From: Larimichthys crocea
Taxonomy: Eukaryota; Chordata; Actinopteri; Sciaenidae
Assembly: GCF_000972845.2 (NCBI RefSeq)
Contig: NC_040032.1
Coordinates: forward strand, 19,826,248-19,890,247
Direction of reading: 5' to 3'
DNA length: 64,000 nt
Part shown: positions 53,187 through 64,000 of the stretch, piece by piece
How the letters are laid out: every line of letters begins with the position of its first letter
Position numbering within the stretch: the stretch's first letter is position 1
Program-made: the position numbers and the translations under genes
The notes under the pieces: generated by a model
Told to the model about the DNA's origin: nothing
The model's database searches: none
The model's input: the letters and a program-made list of their open reading frames with translations, nothing else

Positions 53187-55905
53187 CTCAAACCCCTCCC
53201 CCCCTCTTTACCTCTCAACAACCTCACTATGTCGCTGCCCCCCAGCACAACTAGCTTCACGGCCAAACTTCCAGTATGGAAATGACCAAGACATGCAAAT
53301 CAGCTCTTAGCGCAGGAAGCCAGTGTTAGAGCTCAGTATGCACTCACACACACACAAACACGCATTGGAAACGATGGTTACGTACGAAAGTCAGTCAAAA
53401 ATAATTCTACACGTAGGCCATTTGTTTCACCTGTTAGTCATAAATTGTATTTTAAAAAGTGACCAAACTCAAGTCTGTTCAGTAAACAGTAAATTCTTAT
53501 GAACTGCACTGAGGACAATTCATCTCATCCCTCGGGCACAATATTCTGTTTGACTGCGGTTAGTCTTCAGGGCTAATTATGATATTACTGTAGTATAAAG
53601 TAAGTTACAAAAGCTAGATCCCTACATCCTAATATGTATAGTGAGTTTTTGTAAATCCGAAAAGAGTAAACTACTGTGTGATGATTTGATACAGTATACA
53701 GTACTGTCTGTTTTGTACTAACAAGTAATGATGCAATGCATGTGTTAAGAGGCGTCATAAACTGTGATGTTGGAGTACTGGTGTTCTATATTTTCCTAGG
53801 TTGTCAACAAATCCCGTGAAAACACCAAAACCGACAAGGCATCCTTCTTTCAATGCTTTTTGACTTTCCTGTCTGTGGCTGTCCATTTCCACCGGTCCCC
53901 ACTGATAAATCTTTAAAAGCATCACATAAATATACAGTTTATTTCTGAAGAAAGGTACAGTTATTTCCTAAAACAGGTATAATTCTGCTGGATGGATGTA
54001 TTAATACACATTTGTGCACTGGTGAGTATTTACCACAGCAGGTGTATGTATGTTAGTTAAAAAAAAAAAATTACATTGGGCGTGTTCATTACAAGGCACA
54101 AACACCCAGTGCAACAATGTGGCTCATTGATGTGTTTTAAATCGTTTGTGGACAACAATCGACCTCTATGCCACACAGGAATAAAATACATCAGACTTTG
54201 GATGCACAGATAACACCTGTTAGTCAGACTTGTTGTTGGTTTTTACATCAGTTTTTAAAATATATATATATATAATGTCACCAGACTGTTAAATTTAAAA
54301 AACATGCAAGACTGCAAATCTTTCCTTTCTTGATCCTCGAGTTGACTCTCTCAATGAATTGTTACACATAGCATGCACAGCTCCTACATTTCCTTTGTGC
54401 GTTGCATTGTAGTTATTATACAATAACAGCAAGCTCAAAAATCTAGAAGATTGACTACTTTGACTATACATCATTTTGTCATTTTAGAGTCGGAGAGTGA
54501 CTTCAGGCTCTGACTGACACTTTTTATCATTCATGCCCTGTTTTCCTATCAGTAAATTAGTTTAATCTCAAGCAAACAGAAGCTACAAAAGCAGAGCAGA
54601 AGGCTACACAACAATGTGAATATAGTGACAGGTTTTTTTTACAAAAGAATTTTAGGGATTTAAATACAACTAATCTGCAAGAGGTAAATATATTTTGAGA
54701 GAACTGTAATGTCATCTAAATCATGTTTCTTTGTTTTTATCAGCATTGTAAATATGTCTAAAACACAGATGTATCTATTAAAAAAAATGATCCCTGAAAT
54801 GTTGTGTTGTGTTTGTAAGTGTGTTTCATCTACAACATTCACTCTTAGCAACTTAAAGTTAGTAAAAGTTCTGAATCATAAGTGACCTAAAGCAAGAGAC
54901 AGGATGTGTTAATGTTATTAACATTTATCCATCATCTTTTCCCTTTAACCTTAACCAGACTTGTCTAATACTAACAGGGGAGTCTGGATACAATGCTGCA
55001 TTTTGTATGTCAACCATCCACATGACTTATGTGTGGTACACTTAAAAAAATGTTACGGGTTCAGATCACTCTGAAGCACAGATATAATCATTTTCTCCTC
55101 TGCTAATTTCTACCTGATATCCAAACACATAAACGGTTTATATTAAGATTTTAAGAATTAGTCCACACATGTTAGAAATAAATAACTGATAATAAATAGT
55201 TCTCTGCATGCAGATAATTTTGGTTATATTTGTTTAGTTTTGTCTCTAAGATTTCTGCCTTCACACCAGTACAATGGAGGTGAATGGATTTTAATTTGTG
55301 GTGCTCAAATGACATTTAAAAAATTCAACAGCAAAATGAATTGTATGTTTTATTAGAATCAAAGTGAAGTGTAGTCTGTAGACTATCAAGAGTAACGTGG
55401 ACACTTCATTGGAAAGACACATTCCTGTGCATTATTTTAATGTTATTTTCAATGTTGGGTGCACTACAGACTGTACTACATTCACCTCTGTTAAATTGGA
55501 GAGGATGCATAAATCTCAGAGGCAGATATCTCAAAATCTGGACAAATACAACCAAAACAATCTTTATGGAGCGATGATGAACACATAAGTGAGAAAATAT
55601 ATAACATTTTTATAGACACAGGCCTCTTGATGTGACTAATGATGCGAGCTTCTTTAAATGAAAGTTTGAAGCTGTGGCACTTGTTACATCTAATCACATA
55701 CTGACAAAAAAAAAAGAGTTTTAGCACTTCTGTGAAACAAAGCCATTCACTTCTCTCACGCAGCCATTGTCTAAAGAAAAGTTCCACTTTTTCTGTTGTA
55801 GGTTCCTGATTTTGTTTTGTGAGTGGTTGGCACTCTAAGCCCCCGGGCAGTCAGCATTTCTCAGCAAACAGCCTCAGGTGCATCCTGGTATAGCAACCAA
55901 CTGCC

Positions 55906-55959
<54 letters not shown>

Positions 55960-56669
55960 GCTACCTATGAAACACGAGTGGGCAAAATGCTGTTTAGTTT
56001 TTATTTGTGCCGCCTTTAGACACAACATGAGCCAGTATGTGGTACATTTTGTTGCCTAAAATGTTCTGAAGTTGTCTGAAGCTGCTGCTATGAAAAGTTT
56101 TATACTTAAATTACTTAAAGTAGCCAAAGTTTCTAAAAACCTGATGTAAACACCAGCGCCAAAGATCATTTAGCAGTGATAAAACCTGGCACCAAAAAGC
56201 CAGTGAATGCCAAAATTAAGATCATAAAAGGCAGGTTCTTAAGATATTGACTAACTGAACTCAAACAAATACCCTTTCAAGATAATCCAGACATTAGTAT
56301 ATCATAAAACAATATACCATTTTACGATAATCCAGGCAGTAGGGACTTATTTTATGAACTTTCCAGATATCTTTTTCACGTTAAAACACAAGTAAGCTTT
56401 CTATAATTCACTTAATTCAAAAAGAAGAAAAGTTCTGACTCTCTGGAATTCATTTATCAACTTTTCCACATGTAAAAACAATAAAGTCTTTCTGTGGAAT
56501 TCCAGCAGTGTCAGAATAAACAGAGCGGAGTGACAACACTCTCCTGAGCCACTTTTGTTGAACCTGTCTGATGATTCAGCGGTGTTTACGTGCGCCATGA
56601 GGAAGGTGAAATATCCTTACCTGCCTGTTCAGCTTGAGCCTCCGACTGTTCCACTGTGTCTGCGCTCAT
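43048..56669 (-). CDS. pou2f3: POU domain class 2 transcription factor 3 (12 coding exons)
   Basis: Coding exons in transcript order: 56669-56621, 52074-52046, 50310-50209, 48612-48507, 47955-47867, 47495-47319, 47031-46890, 45913-45780, 44639-44475, 43692-43656, 43443-43329, 43087-43048. Phases join throughout, giving 394 aa. The POU-specific domain runs from [20 protein letters not shown] through [18 protein letters not shown] linker leads to the homeodomain, which starts [20 protein letters not shown] and has the intact recognition helix [15 protein letters not shown]. The homeodomain lead-in and the SWYRWN tail fit POU2F3 rather than POU2F1 or POU2F2. POU2F3 binds the octamer ATGCAAAT and specifies tuft-type chemosensory cells and skin cells in mammals. 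The start ATG is in the second exon, because TGA stands in frame at the end of the upstream exon. An alternative upstream first exon remains possible. Confidence 0.95.
43929..44463 (+). repeat. Teleost dispersed repeat in a POU2F3 intron
   Basis: It begins TTCAACATTTTGGAAAAATG and ends GGGGTTCAATATTTTAG. Inside are CACCTACCAACACCTCTAAA, GAGGTGTTGGTAGACGTG and CTTTGGACAGAGCC. I know these words from a very common fish repeat of about 500 bp. The internal words CCAACACCTCTAAA and TTTAGAGGTGTTGG are inverted relative to each other, so this may be two copies head to head. Confidence 0.6.
46530..46800 (-). repeat. Second copy of the POU2F3-intron dispersed repeat family
   Basis: Contains CAAGATATAATTTGGTAC, GAGCCAGGCTAGCTGTTTC and TTTCCAGTCTTTGTGCTAAG, the same family as 43929-44463 judged by shared words. 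It is intronic and diverged. Confidence 0.5.
50465..50522 (+). repeat. (CA)n microsatellite
   Basis: A CA run with a single T interruption near its end, in the POU2F3 intron upstream of exon 3. His/Thr-rich open frames over it are only translations of the repeat. Confidence 0.97.
50613..50620 (+). promoter_or_regulatory. Consensus octamer ATGCAAAT
   Basis: A perfect POU-factor octamer in the POU2F3 intron between coding exons 2 and 3, next to a C-rich tract. The site is seen; its occupancy is inference. Confidence 0.4.
53074..53081 (+). promoter_or_regulatory. Consensus octamer ATGCAAAT
   Basis: A perfect octamer in POU2F3 intron 1 (between coding exons 1 and 2), 20 bp before the long (AC)n tract. 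Confidence 0.4.
53101..53184 (+). repeat. (AC)42 microsatellite
   Basis: An uninterrupted 84-bp dinucleotide run in POU2F3 intron 1, the longest simple repeat in the window. Perfect octamers lie on both sides, at 53074 and 53293. Confidence 0.98.
53293..53300 (+). promoter_or_regulatory. Consensus octamer ATGCAAAT
   Basis: A perfect octamer within ATGCAAATCAGC in POU2F3 intron 1. The extended word ATGCAAATCAGC also occurs, as its complement, at 57173-57184 near the upstream exon. Confidence 0.45.
54118..54215 (+). repeat. Dispersed repeat, copy 2 of 2 in this window
   Basis: Matches 36190-36290 in order and orientation: TGGCTCATTGATGTG, GACAACAATCGACCTCTATG and AGGAATAAAATACATCAG. It lies in POU2F3 intron 1. 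Confidence 0.65.
55909..55957 (+). repeat. (AC)n microsatellite
   Basis: A pure AC run of about 49 bp in POU2F3 intron 1, about 660 bp downstream of coding exon 1 in the gene's direction. Confidence 0.97.
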
Positions 56670-57004
56670 CTTAATATCTGTAATGATAAATATAGCTGAT
56701 TTTCCTACAGGATTGTTACTTTAACTTGCACAATGAAGCACTCAGGCCACCCAGGAAAATGATCTTGAGTTTATTCTAATGTGCCCTCCCTCCACCCCTG
56801 CATACAAACTGTACACTCTCCGGTGTGATCCCTAGTTGTAATATTCATAAGCAAGGCAAAGCAAAGCTCATTGTAGCCATTTCTCATCCCCTCTATGTGG
56901 AGTAACCACACATCATGTAAACTCTTAATAAAATTCATGTGTGTGGCATGAAATAATGCAGATATTAAACAGTCATTGATTAGCCAGTGTAAGAGTGACT
57001 CACC

Positions 57005-57118
57005 TCAGACAGAGAAATGGGTTGTGCTGCTCCGGCTGCCGTCTGTCTCCTTGATTATTTGAAATGCACCTCGTATTGGGATAAAAAGTTTTGGAAATCC
57101 ACGGCTGCTCATCAGCAT
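57005..57118 (-). other. POU2F3 upstream exon with a 37-codon uORF
   Basis: On the minus strand an ATG at 57118-57116 opens 37 codons that end in TGA at 57007-57005, one base before a good donor (exon end 57004, then GTGAG). Splicing to 56677 joins this frame to the POU2F3 frame, but the TGA stops it, so this exon is 5' UTR and the frame is an upstream ORF. The exon's 5' limit is not determinable. Confidence 0.55.
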
Positions 57119-57176
57119 TTTCCTAAGTGGAGAAACGTTCACCTCTGCAGTATACCCTGCACTGCCTGATAGGCTG

Positions 57177-57184
57177 ATTTGCAT
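57177..57184 (-). promoter_or_regulatory. Octamer ATGCAAAT close to the POU2F3 5' end
   Basis: ATTTGCAT on the plus strand is a perfect octamer on the POU2F3 strand, about 60 bp upstream of the first ATG of the upstream exon. Its position suggests promoter-proximal autoregulation by a POU factor. The core and three flanking bases (ATGCAAATCAGC) are the same as at 53293. Confidence 0.55.
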
Positions 57185-57256
57185 ATGCCTCAGTGCGTCC
57201 TATCCAGCTTCAGACTGTTTGCATAAAACAACAATGGAGTTACTGCAAATTACAGA

Positions 57257-57257
<1 letters not shown>

Positions 57258-57302
<45 letters not shown>
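57258..57302 (+). repeat. (TG)n microsatellite upstream of POU2F3
   Basis: A pure TG run of about 45 bp beginning 74 bp from the octamer at 57177-57184, on the upstream side of POU2F3. Alternating purine-pyrimidine DNA of this kind can adopt a Z form. It is a likely length-variable site beside a promoter. Confidence 0.97.
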
Positions 57303-57303
<1 letters not shown>

Positions 57304-59274
57304 CATACAAAAAGGCTGAAAGGAGTCATCCTCAGAGTACTTTGGATAACAAGATAATGTATTATTCCCGTCACCTGAGATAACTCAGTGTGTGCAGGAT
57401 ATCTTATGTCCCGAATCTCTCTTAAAAAGTCAACATTTTGACTTTTTCTCTCAGAATTTCAACCAACTATCTAATAATTTTAACTTTATATGAGCATTTT
57501 ATTTTTCAAAGTTTCATCTTTTTTTTCTTTTCCTGACATGAATGGGCTTCCATAAAGCACCTCAAAAGTCTTGTGTCCACTTGGGTTCACTTATAATACA
57601 GCTAAGAAATAAACAAGCATGTTTCTTAAATGTTGTAGTGTTCTTTTAAAAATAAAAAAAACAGTAGAGTAGAGGAATTGTACTTGTGACGCATGTCCAT
57701 AAATGCTTTGAAGGTGCTGACGCAATAGTAATAATAGTCTTTACTAAAATGGTGAAAAAAAATACCTGCACATGTTTTTCTTGTTCCCAAATCTTATTTT
57801 AGACAACACAATTAAGTAAATTCACTTAAGTACTTTTCAGTTTTGAGTTACTTCACTGGCGTATTTTCATTTTATGACTCCATCTGTAGGCAGACTATTC
57901 AAATAAAGTTAAAGTTACCTAAACTGAATGTACATAAAGTATAAAAAGTACTCATTATGCAGAATGACCTTTACTAGAGGTAGGTAAGAACATCTCATTA
58001 ATCAGATTTAGCAGTTGTAAATAATCCATTGAGTTGTTTTTGTCAAATGTCTTCACTGTGTTATCATAGCATGTATGGAAACGTTTATTTTCAGTCCAAA
58101 ATGTAAAAAAGGTGGCTACGTTATCTCTCTTGGGTCATGACTGTCCAATAACTGTGACCTGAATAGTGATACTGGGGAGTGTTATCTAGTCTTCATTTTT
58201 ATGATATTTTATATTCATTGTGTCAGTAATGCTTGTGGATAACAACAAATAAAACATTTGCAACTTGGCCTTGGTGATCTTAACTAAAGAGTTGTTGGAC
58301 TAAACAAAGAATTTAAGTGACTTTGCTTCTTTGATACACAACTCCTGCATTCAAAAACTACTCAAAGTATTATCAGCTAATAAGAAATACTTCAAATGTA
58401 GAAACATGGCCCCAAACTAACTTTATGTCTTTGTTCTAGAAATGACATCTTCCACTTCTGTCCTCACCAACTAAATAAAACCTCTAGAGTCTTGATTTCC
58501 CCTTGTAGATTTTAAAGTTTCATTATCTGAAGCTTGTAACAGTTCATCAATTCCTGAAATCCTTATTATTGTCTTGTTTCTGTCTGTGAACTGTGAGTGT
58601 GTTTTTTTTAAGTTTCATGTTCTTAGGTCTAAATATTAGAGATCTAAATATTAATAGAACTATCCCTTAAGAATTAAAAATAGTACTAATAATTAGCTGT
58701 TGCATTAGTGTGAGTGTGTTTATCCTGGATCATGAGTGGCAGTTCATGGAGCAGTTGTGGACCAGGACTTTGCTGTTCCTATACAGGTCCTGTGGAGCAG
58801 TAAGGCATGGCTAATCTATCACTGAACTCCTTTGGGGCATACTGGTAACAGTAATCTGTTAGTGGATGTACCTCTTTCAAATCCTGATGGGGGTGTGTTG
58901 CTTCACAGTGCTTTGTTGGTATCTTAGGTTTTTATAAAAAAGGAAGCCACAAACATAACTAAATAGCCATAGCAACAAATGGTGTTTCAGCACTCATAGC
59001 CAGGGATCAAAGAGATGAAACAGAGAAAAGAAGCAAATCCTCACATTAAAGAGGCTGGACATAGAGATTGTTTGCTTGAAAATGATTAATTACCTGACTG
59101 TTATCTGATAAAGTAATCAGCTATTTCAGGCCTAAAGGACATTTGACATTCAACAGTACTGCCAGTACTGATAATAATCAGCTTTAAACTAACCTGGTAC
59201 AGATATTAAAGGCATTAAATGATGACCGTTGATGTGTGTGTTTGTGTTAAATGTGTCAAAAAAGAAGAAGAGAT
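57303..59274. other. Intergenic stretch between POU2F3 and TRIM37
   Basis: AT-rich sequence with short A and T runs. The two genes point away from each other here. I see no coding exon, RNA gene or clear element in this part. Confidence 0.5.
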
Positions 59275-59590
59275 GCTTTTATTAATACCTCGAGGGGAAA
59301 TTCTTTTTCTTTTCACATGCATTTTAACCCCTGAAATACAACACACACACACGAAGGGCTTATAGACATGCAAATGTGGAGAGAGATGGTGGAGTGATCG
59401 GCAGCCACCCAGAGCGGTGCCCGGATAGGGGGGGTTCAATGCCTTGCTCAAGGGCACCTCAGCAGTGCCCAGGAGGTGAACTGGCACCCTTTTAGCTACC
59501 AGTCCACCTTCCATACTTTTGGTCCATACTTTGGACTCCGGTTAACCAAGCCAAGTCCCTATGAACTGAGCTACCGCCGCCCACCAGGCA
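59275..59590 (+). repeat. Teleost SINE-like dispersed repeat
   Basis: Contains GGCAGCCACCCAGAGCGGTG, TTCAATGCCTTGCTCAAGGG, CACCTCAGCAGTGCCCAGGA and ATGAACTGAGCTACCGCCGC in the order of a common percomorph repeat. It is interrupted by a short (AC)n run near 59340. Locally GC-rich for this window. Confidence 0.75.
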
Positions 59591-60060
59591 CAATAATCAA
59601 CATTCCTCCACTGACAACATTTACTGTGATCAAATGTTTATTTAACAAGAATAGAAGTTACAGCCAAAGAACATGACTCATTTATTGCCATTAATAGAAA
59701 ACAGTACAAAATTGACTGTAAAAACTAAACTGCAAAAATAATAAGGTATTAGTGTTAACCTTGCACTTCATAGGTGCAAGCAAACACATAAAAATAATAA
59801 GTAAAAACACCACACTCACCCTGGTACGATCTCCTAAGTTTATTAAAATCCTATGGAGTATATATGACGTGTACGTACACAAACACACACACACACACAA
59901 ACCCAATCAGGAGAAACAAGGAGGATAGAGTCTCACAACAAGACATCAAGTAAGGGAAGAGTAAGTAAGTAAGTTCTTTCAGTGAGTCAGCTGCTGCATG
60001 CCAGTTGTTTATGGTAGCCTCATTAGCACCATTAGTTAATTAATATCATTAATTAACTAT

Positions 60061-60613
60061 TACGGAAGCCCTAAAAGGCCATACATACATACATTTTATT
60101 CCACCAGTTTTCTCGTGATAACGAGATAATTAATTCGAGATGATTAATGATCTCGAGAAAACAAAACGATAGTCTAGTGTATTAAATCAAGTGCACCCAT
60201 ATTACAGAATGTATGGCAAATGCATGTAGTCCATGATACGGAGCAAGCAAACCTATTACACCACTGTAAAATCCCTTTAATCCATAATTTCTGACAAAGG
60301 TTGATACACTTGATCTCAGGACTGGAGGGAGGATTAGCCAAAGTGTATCAACCTTTGTCAGAAATTATGGATCAAAGAGATTTTACAGTAGAGTAAATAT
60401 TGCACTCAAATAATGCCCTTTTCAATTCAAAATAATGAACTTTGAGGCTGAATTGCTCAAAAATAATATGCTTTATACTGAGTGAGTGAACAGTCAGGAT
60501 GGTCCTAGACTCGTTTTGTTTTCTCCAGATCTCAAATTAATTATCTCGTTATCAAGGGAAAACGGGTGGAATAAAATGTATGTATGTATGTATGGCCTTT
60601 TAGGGCTTCCGTA
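60061..60613. mobile_element. Fold-back (MITE-like) element upstream of TRIM37
   Basis: Outer inverted repeats of about 110 bp begin TACGGAAGCCCTAAAAGGCC at 60061 and end with its exact complement at 60613. An inner inverted pair of about 30 bp (CCATAATTTCTGACAAAGG, about 60281, against CCTTTGTCAGAAATTATGG, about 60352) flanks a 27-bp centre, so almost the whole element could fold on itself. The flanking bases TAACTATT and AAACTATT differ at one position, consistent with an 8-bp hAT-type target duplication. No open frame. Confidence 0.88.
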
Positions 60614-60839
60614 AACTATTAATGATAGTTCTAGATAAATGACATCTAGGAACATAAGTGCCCAGTGTCTGATGGGGAGGTTTCCATCTTAAGGCTTTCA
60701 ACTTCTTGGCAGCTGTCAACCCAGCCAGTACAGTGCTCTTTTTGAGTTTAGTAATATTACTTTTACTCCATTGTTATATGTCTCCATGATGACCAGCCTC
60801 ACTATCTCCCCCTGTAAGTCTGCAACCAGCCCAGCAGGG

Positions 60840-61151
60840 GACGGTGATGACCTCTAAGCAGCGTGATGACAAACGCCAACGAATAAAACCAAGCGAAGAA
60901 GAAAAGGAGGCATCTGATTGGTTATTGCTAGGGGACAGACAGCTTCAGAGCAGCCGCGACATCATCTTCAATTTGGGGCAGAAATCTGCAGCTTTCATCG
61001 CTTTGTGCAGCTCGGGTGTAACCTCTGCAGTGACACAGCCGGACGTGTTTGAGTCTCTGACGGTAGACAAACAAACCAGCCCGTGTGCCCCGACATATGA
61101 TGTAGTTTATCGCCGGTCCGGGGGTTTGTTTATCAGGTGTGACAGACGGAG
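60840..61151 (+). promoter_or_regulatory. Probable TRIM37 promoter and non-coding first exon
   Basis: A CpG-rich patch follows the AT-rich intergenic DNA. An inverted CCAAT box (GATTGG) lies near 60917. A donor at 61152 (GGAG|GTAGG) and an acceptor ending at 61563 (TTTCTTTAG) define a spliced 5' UTR whose second exon starts at 61564 and contains the ATG. An open frame across 60844-61155 has no known motif and is best explained as UTR. Confidence 0.55.
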
Positions 61152-61624
61152 GTAGGTGAGCCGCCGTGCTAATGGCAGCAGGCTAGCTGGCCTCAGTCAC
61201 TCAGTGTGAAATGTTGTTTTTGTTTCCTCCCCCCCCTCGGTGAGTTTAAGTCTCAGAGATATCTGGTGTCAGGACAGGACAGGTTAGCTGTCAGTGTGTC
61301 TGCTGAGGCTGGGCCTTCACTACACTGACCACAAGCCTTTGCACACTTCCCATGAATAATTTCTACATGCAGCCAATATTAGCAATGATAACTCTGTGCA
61401 ACAACATATTAAACACATAAAATGAACACATGCCCTATTTTAATGATATGATACTTGTAGGCAGTGTATTGTCCATCGTATCTCACTGTTTTTAAAGTGA
61501 TAACTTCAAAGAAATGCAGCTGAATTAAAGGTTGTGAGGACGCCTGTCGCTTTTCTTTCTTTAGACCTGGCTGCCTACGACTTCTTCGATTTGTTGCTGA
61601 CATAAAGGACTCAAACTGGCTGAC

Positions 61625-63639
<2,015 letters not shown>

Positions 63640-64000
63640 GTGAGTACCTCCTGCTACTCTCTGTCGTGTTCTTTATGTGTGTTCATTAGGATTGAAGGGT
63701 TTCCCATAGTTTTAAGATAATTACTTCCCAGTTCTCTAACACAGTCTTACTGAGACTTCTTGTCATAAAAGAGATCTGATTTTTAGTCATTAAAGGTTGG
63801 ATATAAATCACATCTGTACTCTGAAGAAAAAATAATATAAATGACAAAAAAAACGTTCATGCTCCCACCATGCTGTATGGATTTATCCTCTGCTCAAATA
63901 CAGACATAAGTCTGACCATCAGATGCCCTGTGTGCGGAGGAAGTATACATAACTTATTTAGCTTTTTATCAAGGAGAGGCTTTGTTGCTTACACTTATTT

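Noticed and set aside
52973..53266. Open frame (-) with a Val/Cys repeat
   Set aside because: It spans the (AC)42 tract; no gene evidence exists outside the simple repeat.
60844..61155. A 103-codon open frame upstream of TRIM37
   Set aside because: It coincides with the CpG-rich promoter and non-coding first exon, and the translation has no known motif. The TRIM37 family start is at 61625.

Overview
The window reads as nuclear DNA of a bony fish, most likely a percomorph teleost. Every recognisable gene is a vertebrate gene split by GT-AG introns. The DNA between exons is AT-rich and carries typical teleost repeats: Tc1 and hAT relics, L2/CR1-type LINE tails, tRNA-derived SINEs and long (AC)n tracts. 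The gene and exon calls come from reading translations and splice phases by eye. No alignment or database search was run.

Layout. 1-5170: no gene seen, only repeats. 5275-13145 (+): PSMG1, a proteasome assembly chaperone, 7 coding exons. 13146-15170: intergenic, with a dead LINE reverse-transcriptase fragment. 15171-22897 (+): CCDC15, a coiled-coil centriolar protein, 10 coding exons, whose first intron holds a decayed Tc1 transposon that itself contains a second insertion. 22898-25660: intergenic, with an old repeat split by a small hAT element, a second copy of a sequence also present in a PSMG1 intron, and a LINE tail. 26211-38740 (+): SLC37A2, an endoplasmic-reticulum sugar-phosphate antiporter, 18 coding exons. 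38741-43047: intergenic or 3' UTR, SINE-like repeats. 43048-56669 (-): POU2F3, an octamer-binding POU transcription factor, 12 coding exons plus an upstream non-coding exon near 57004-57118. 57185-60840: intergenic, ending in a fold-back element of about 550 bp. 61625 to beyond the window end (+): first four coding exons of TRIM37, a RING ubiquitin ligase.

The genes do not form an operon or an evident pathway. CCDC15, SLC37A2 and POU2F3 are all on human 11q23-q24 (recalled knowledge), so the middle of the window looks like conserved synteny, while PSMG1 (human 21q22) and TRIM37 (human 17q22) mark the flanks as rearranged relative to human. No clearly novel gene system was found. The most interesting items are non-coding: a sequence of about 500 bp present twice and 14 kb apart, octamer sites concentrated around the gene for an octamer-binding factor, a transposon supplying the first poly(A) signal after CCDC15, nested and fold-back transposons, and a perfect 20-bp hairpin in SLC37A2 intron 1.
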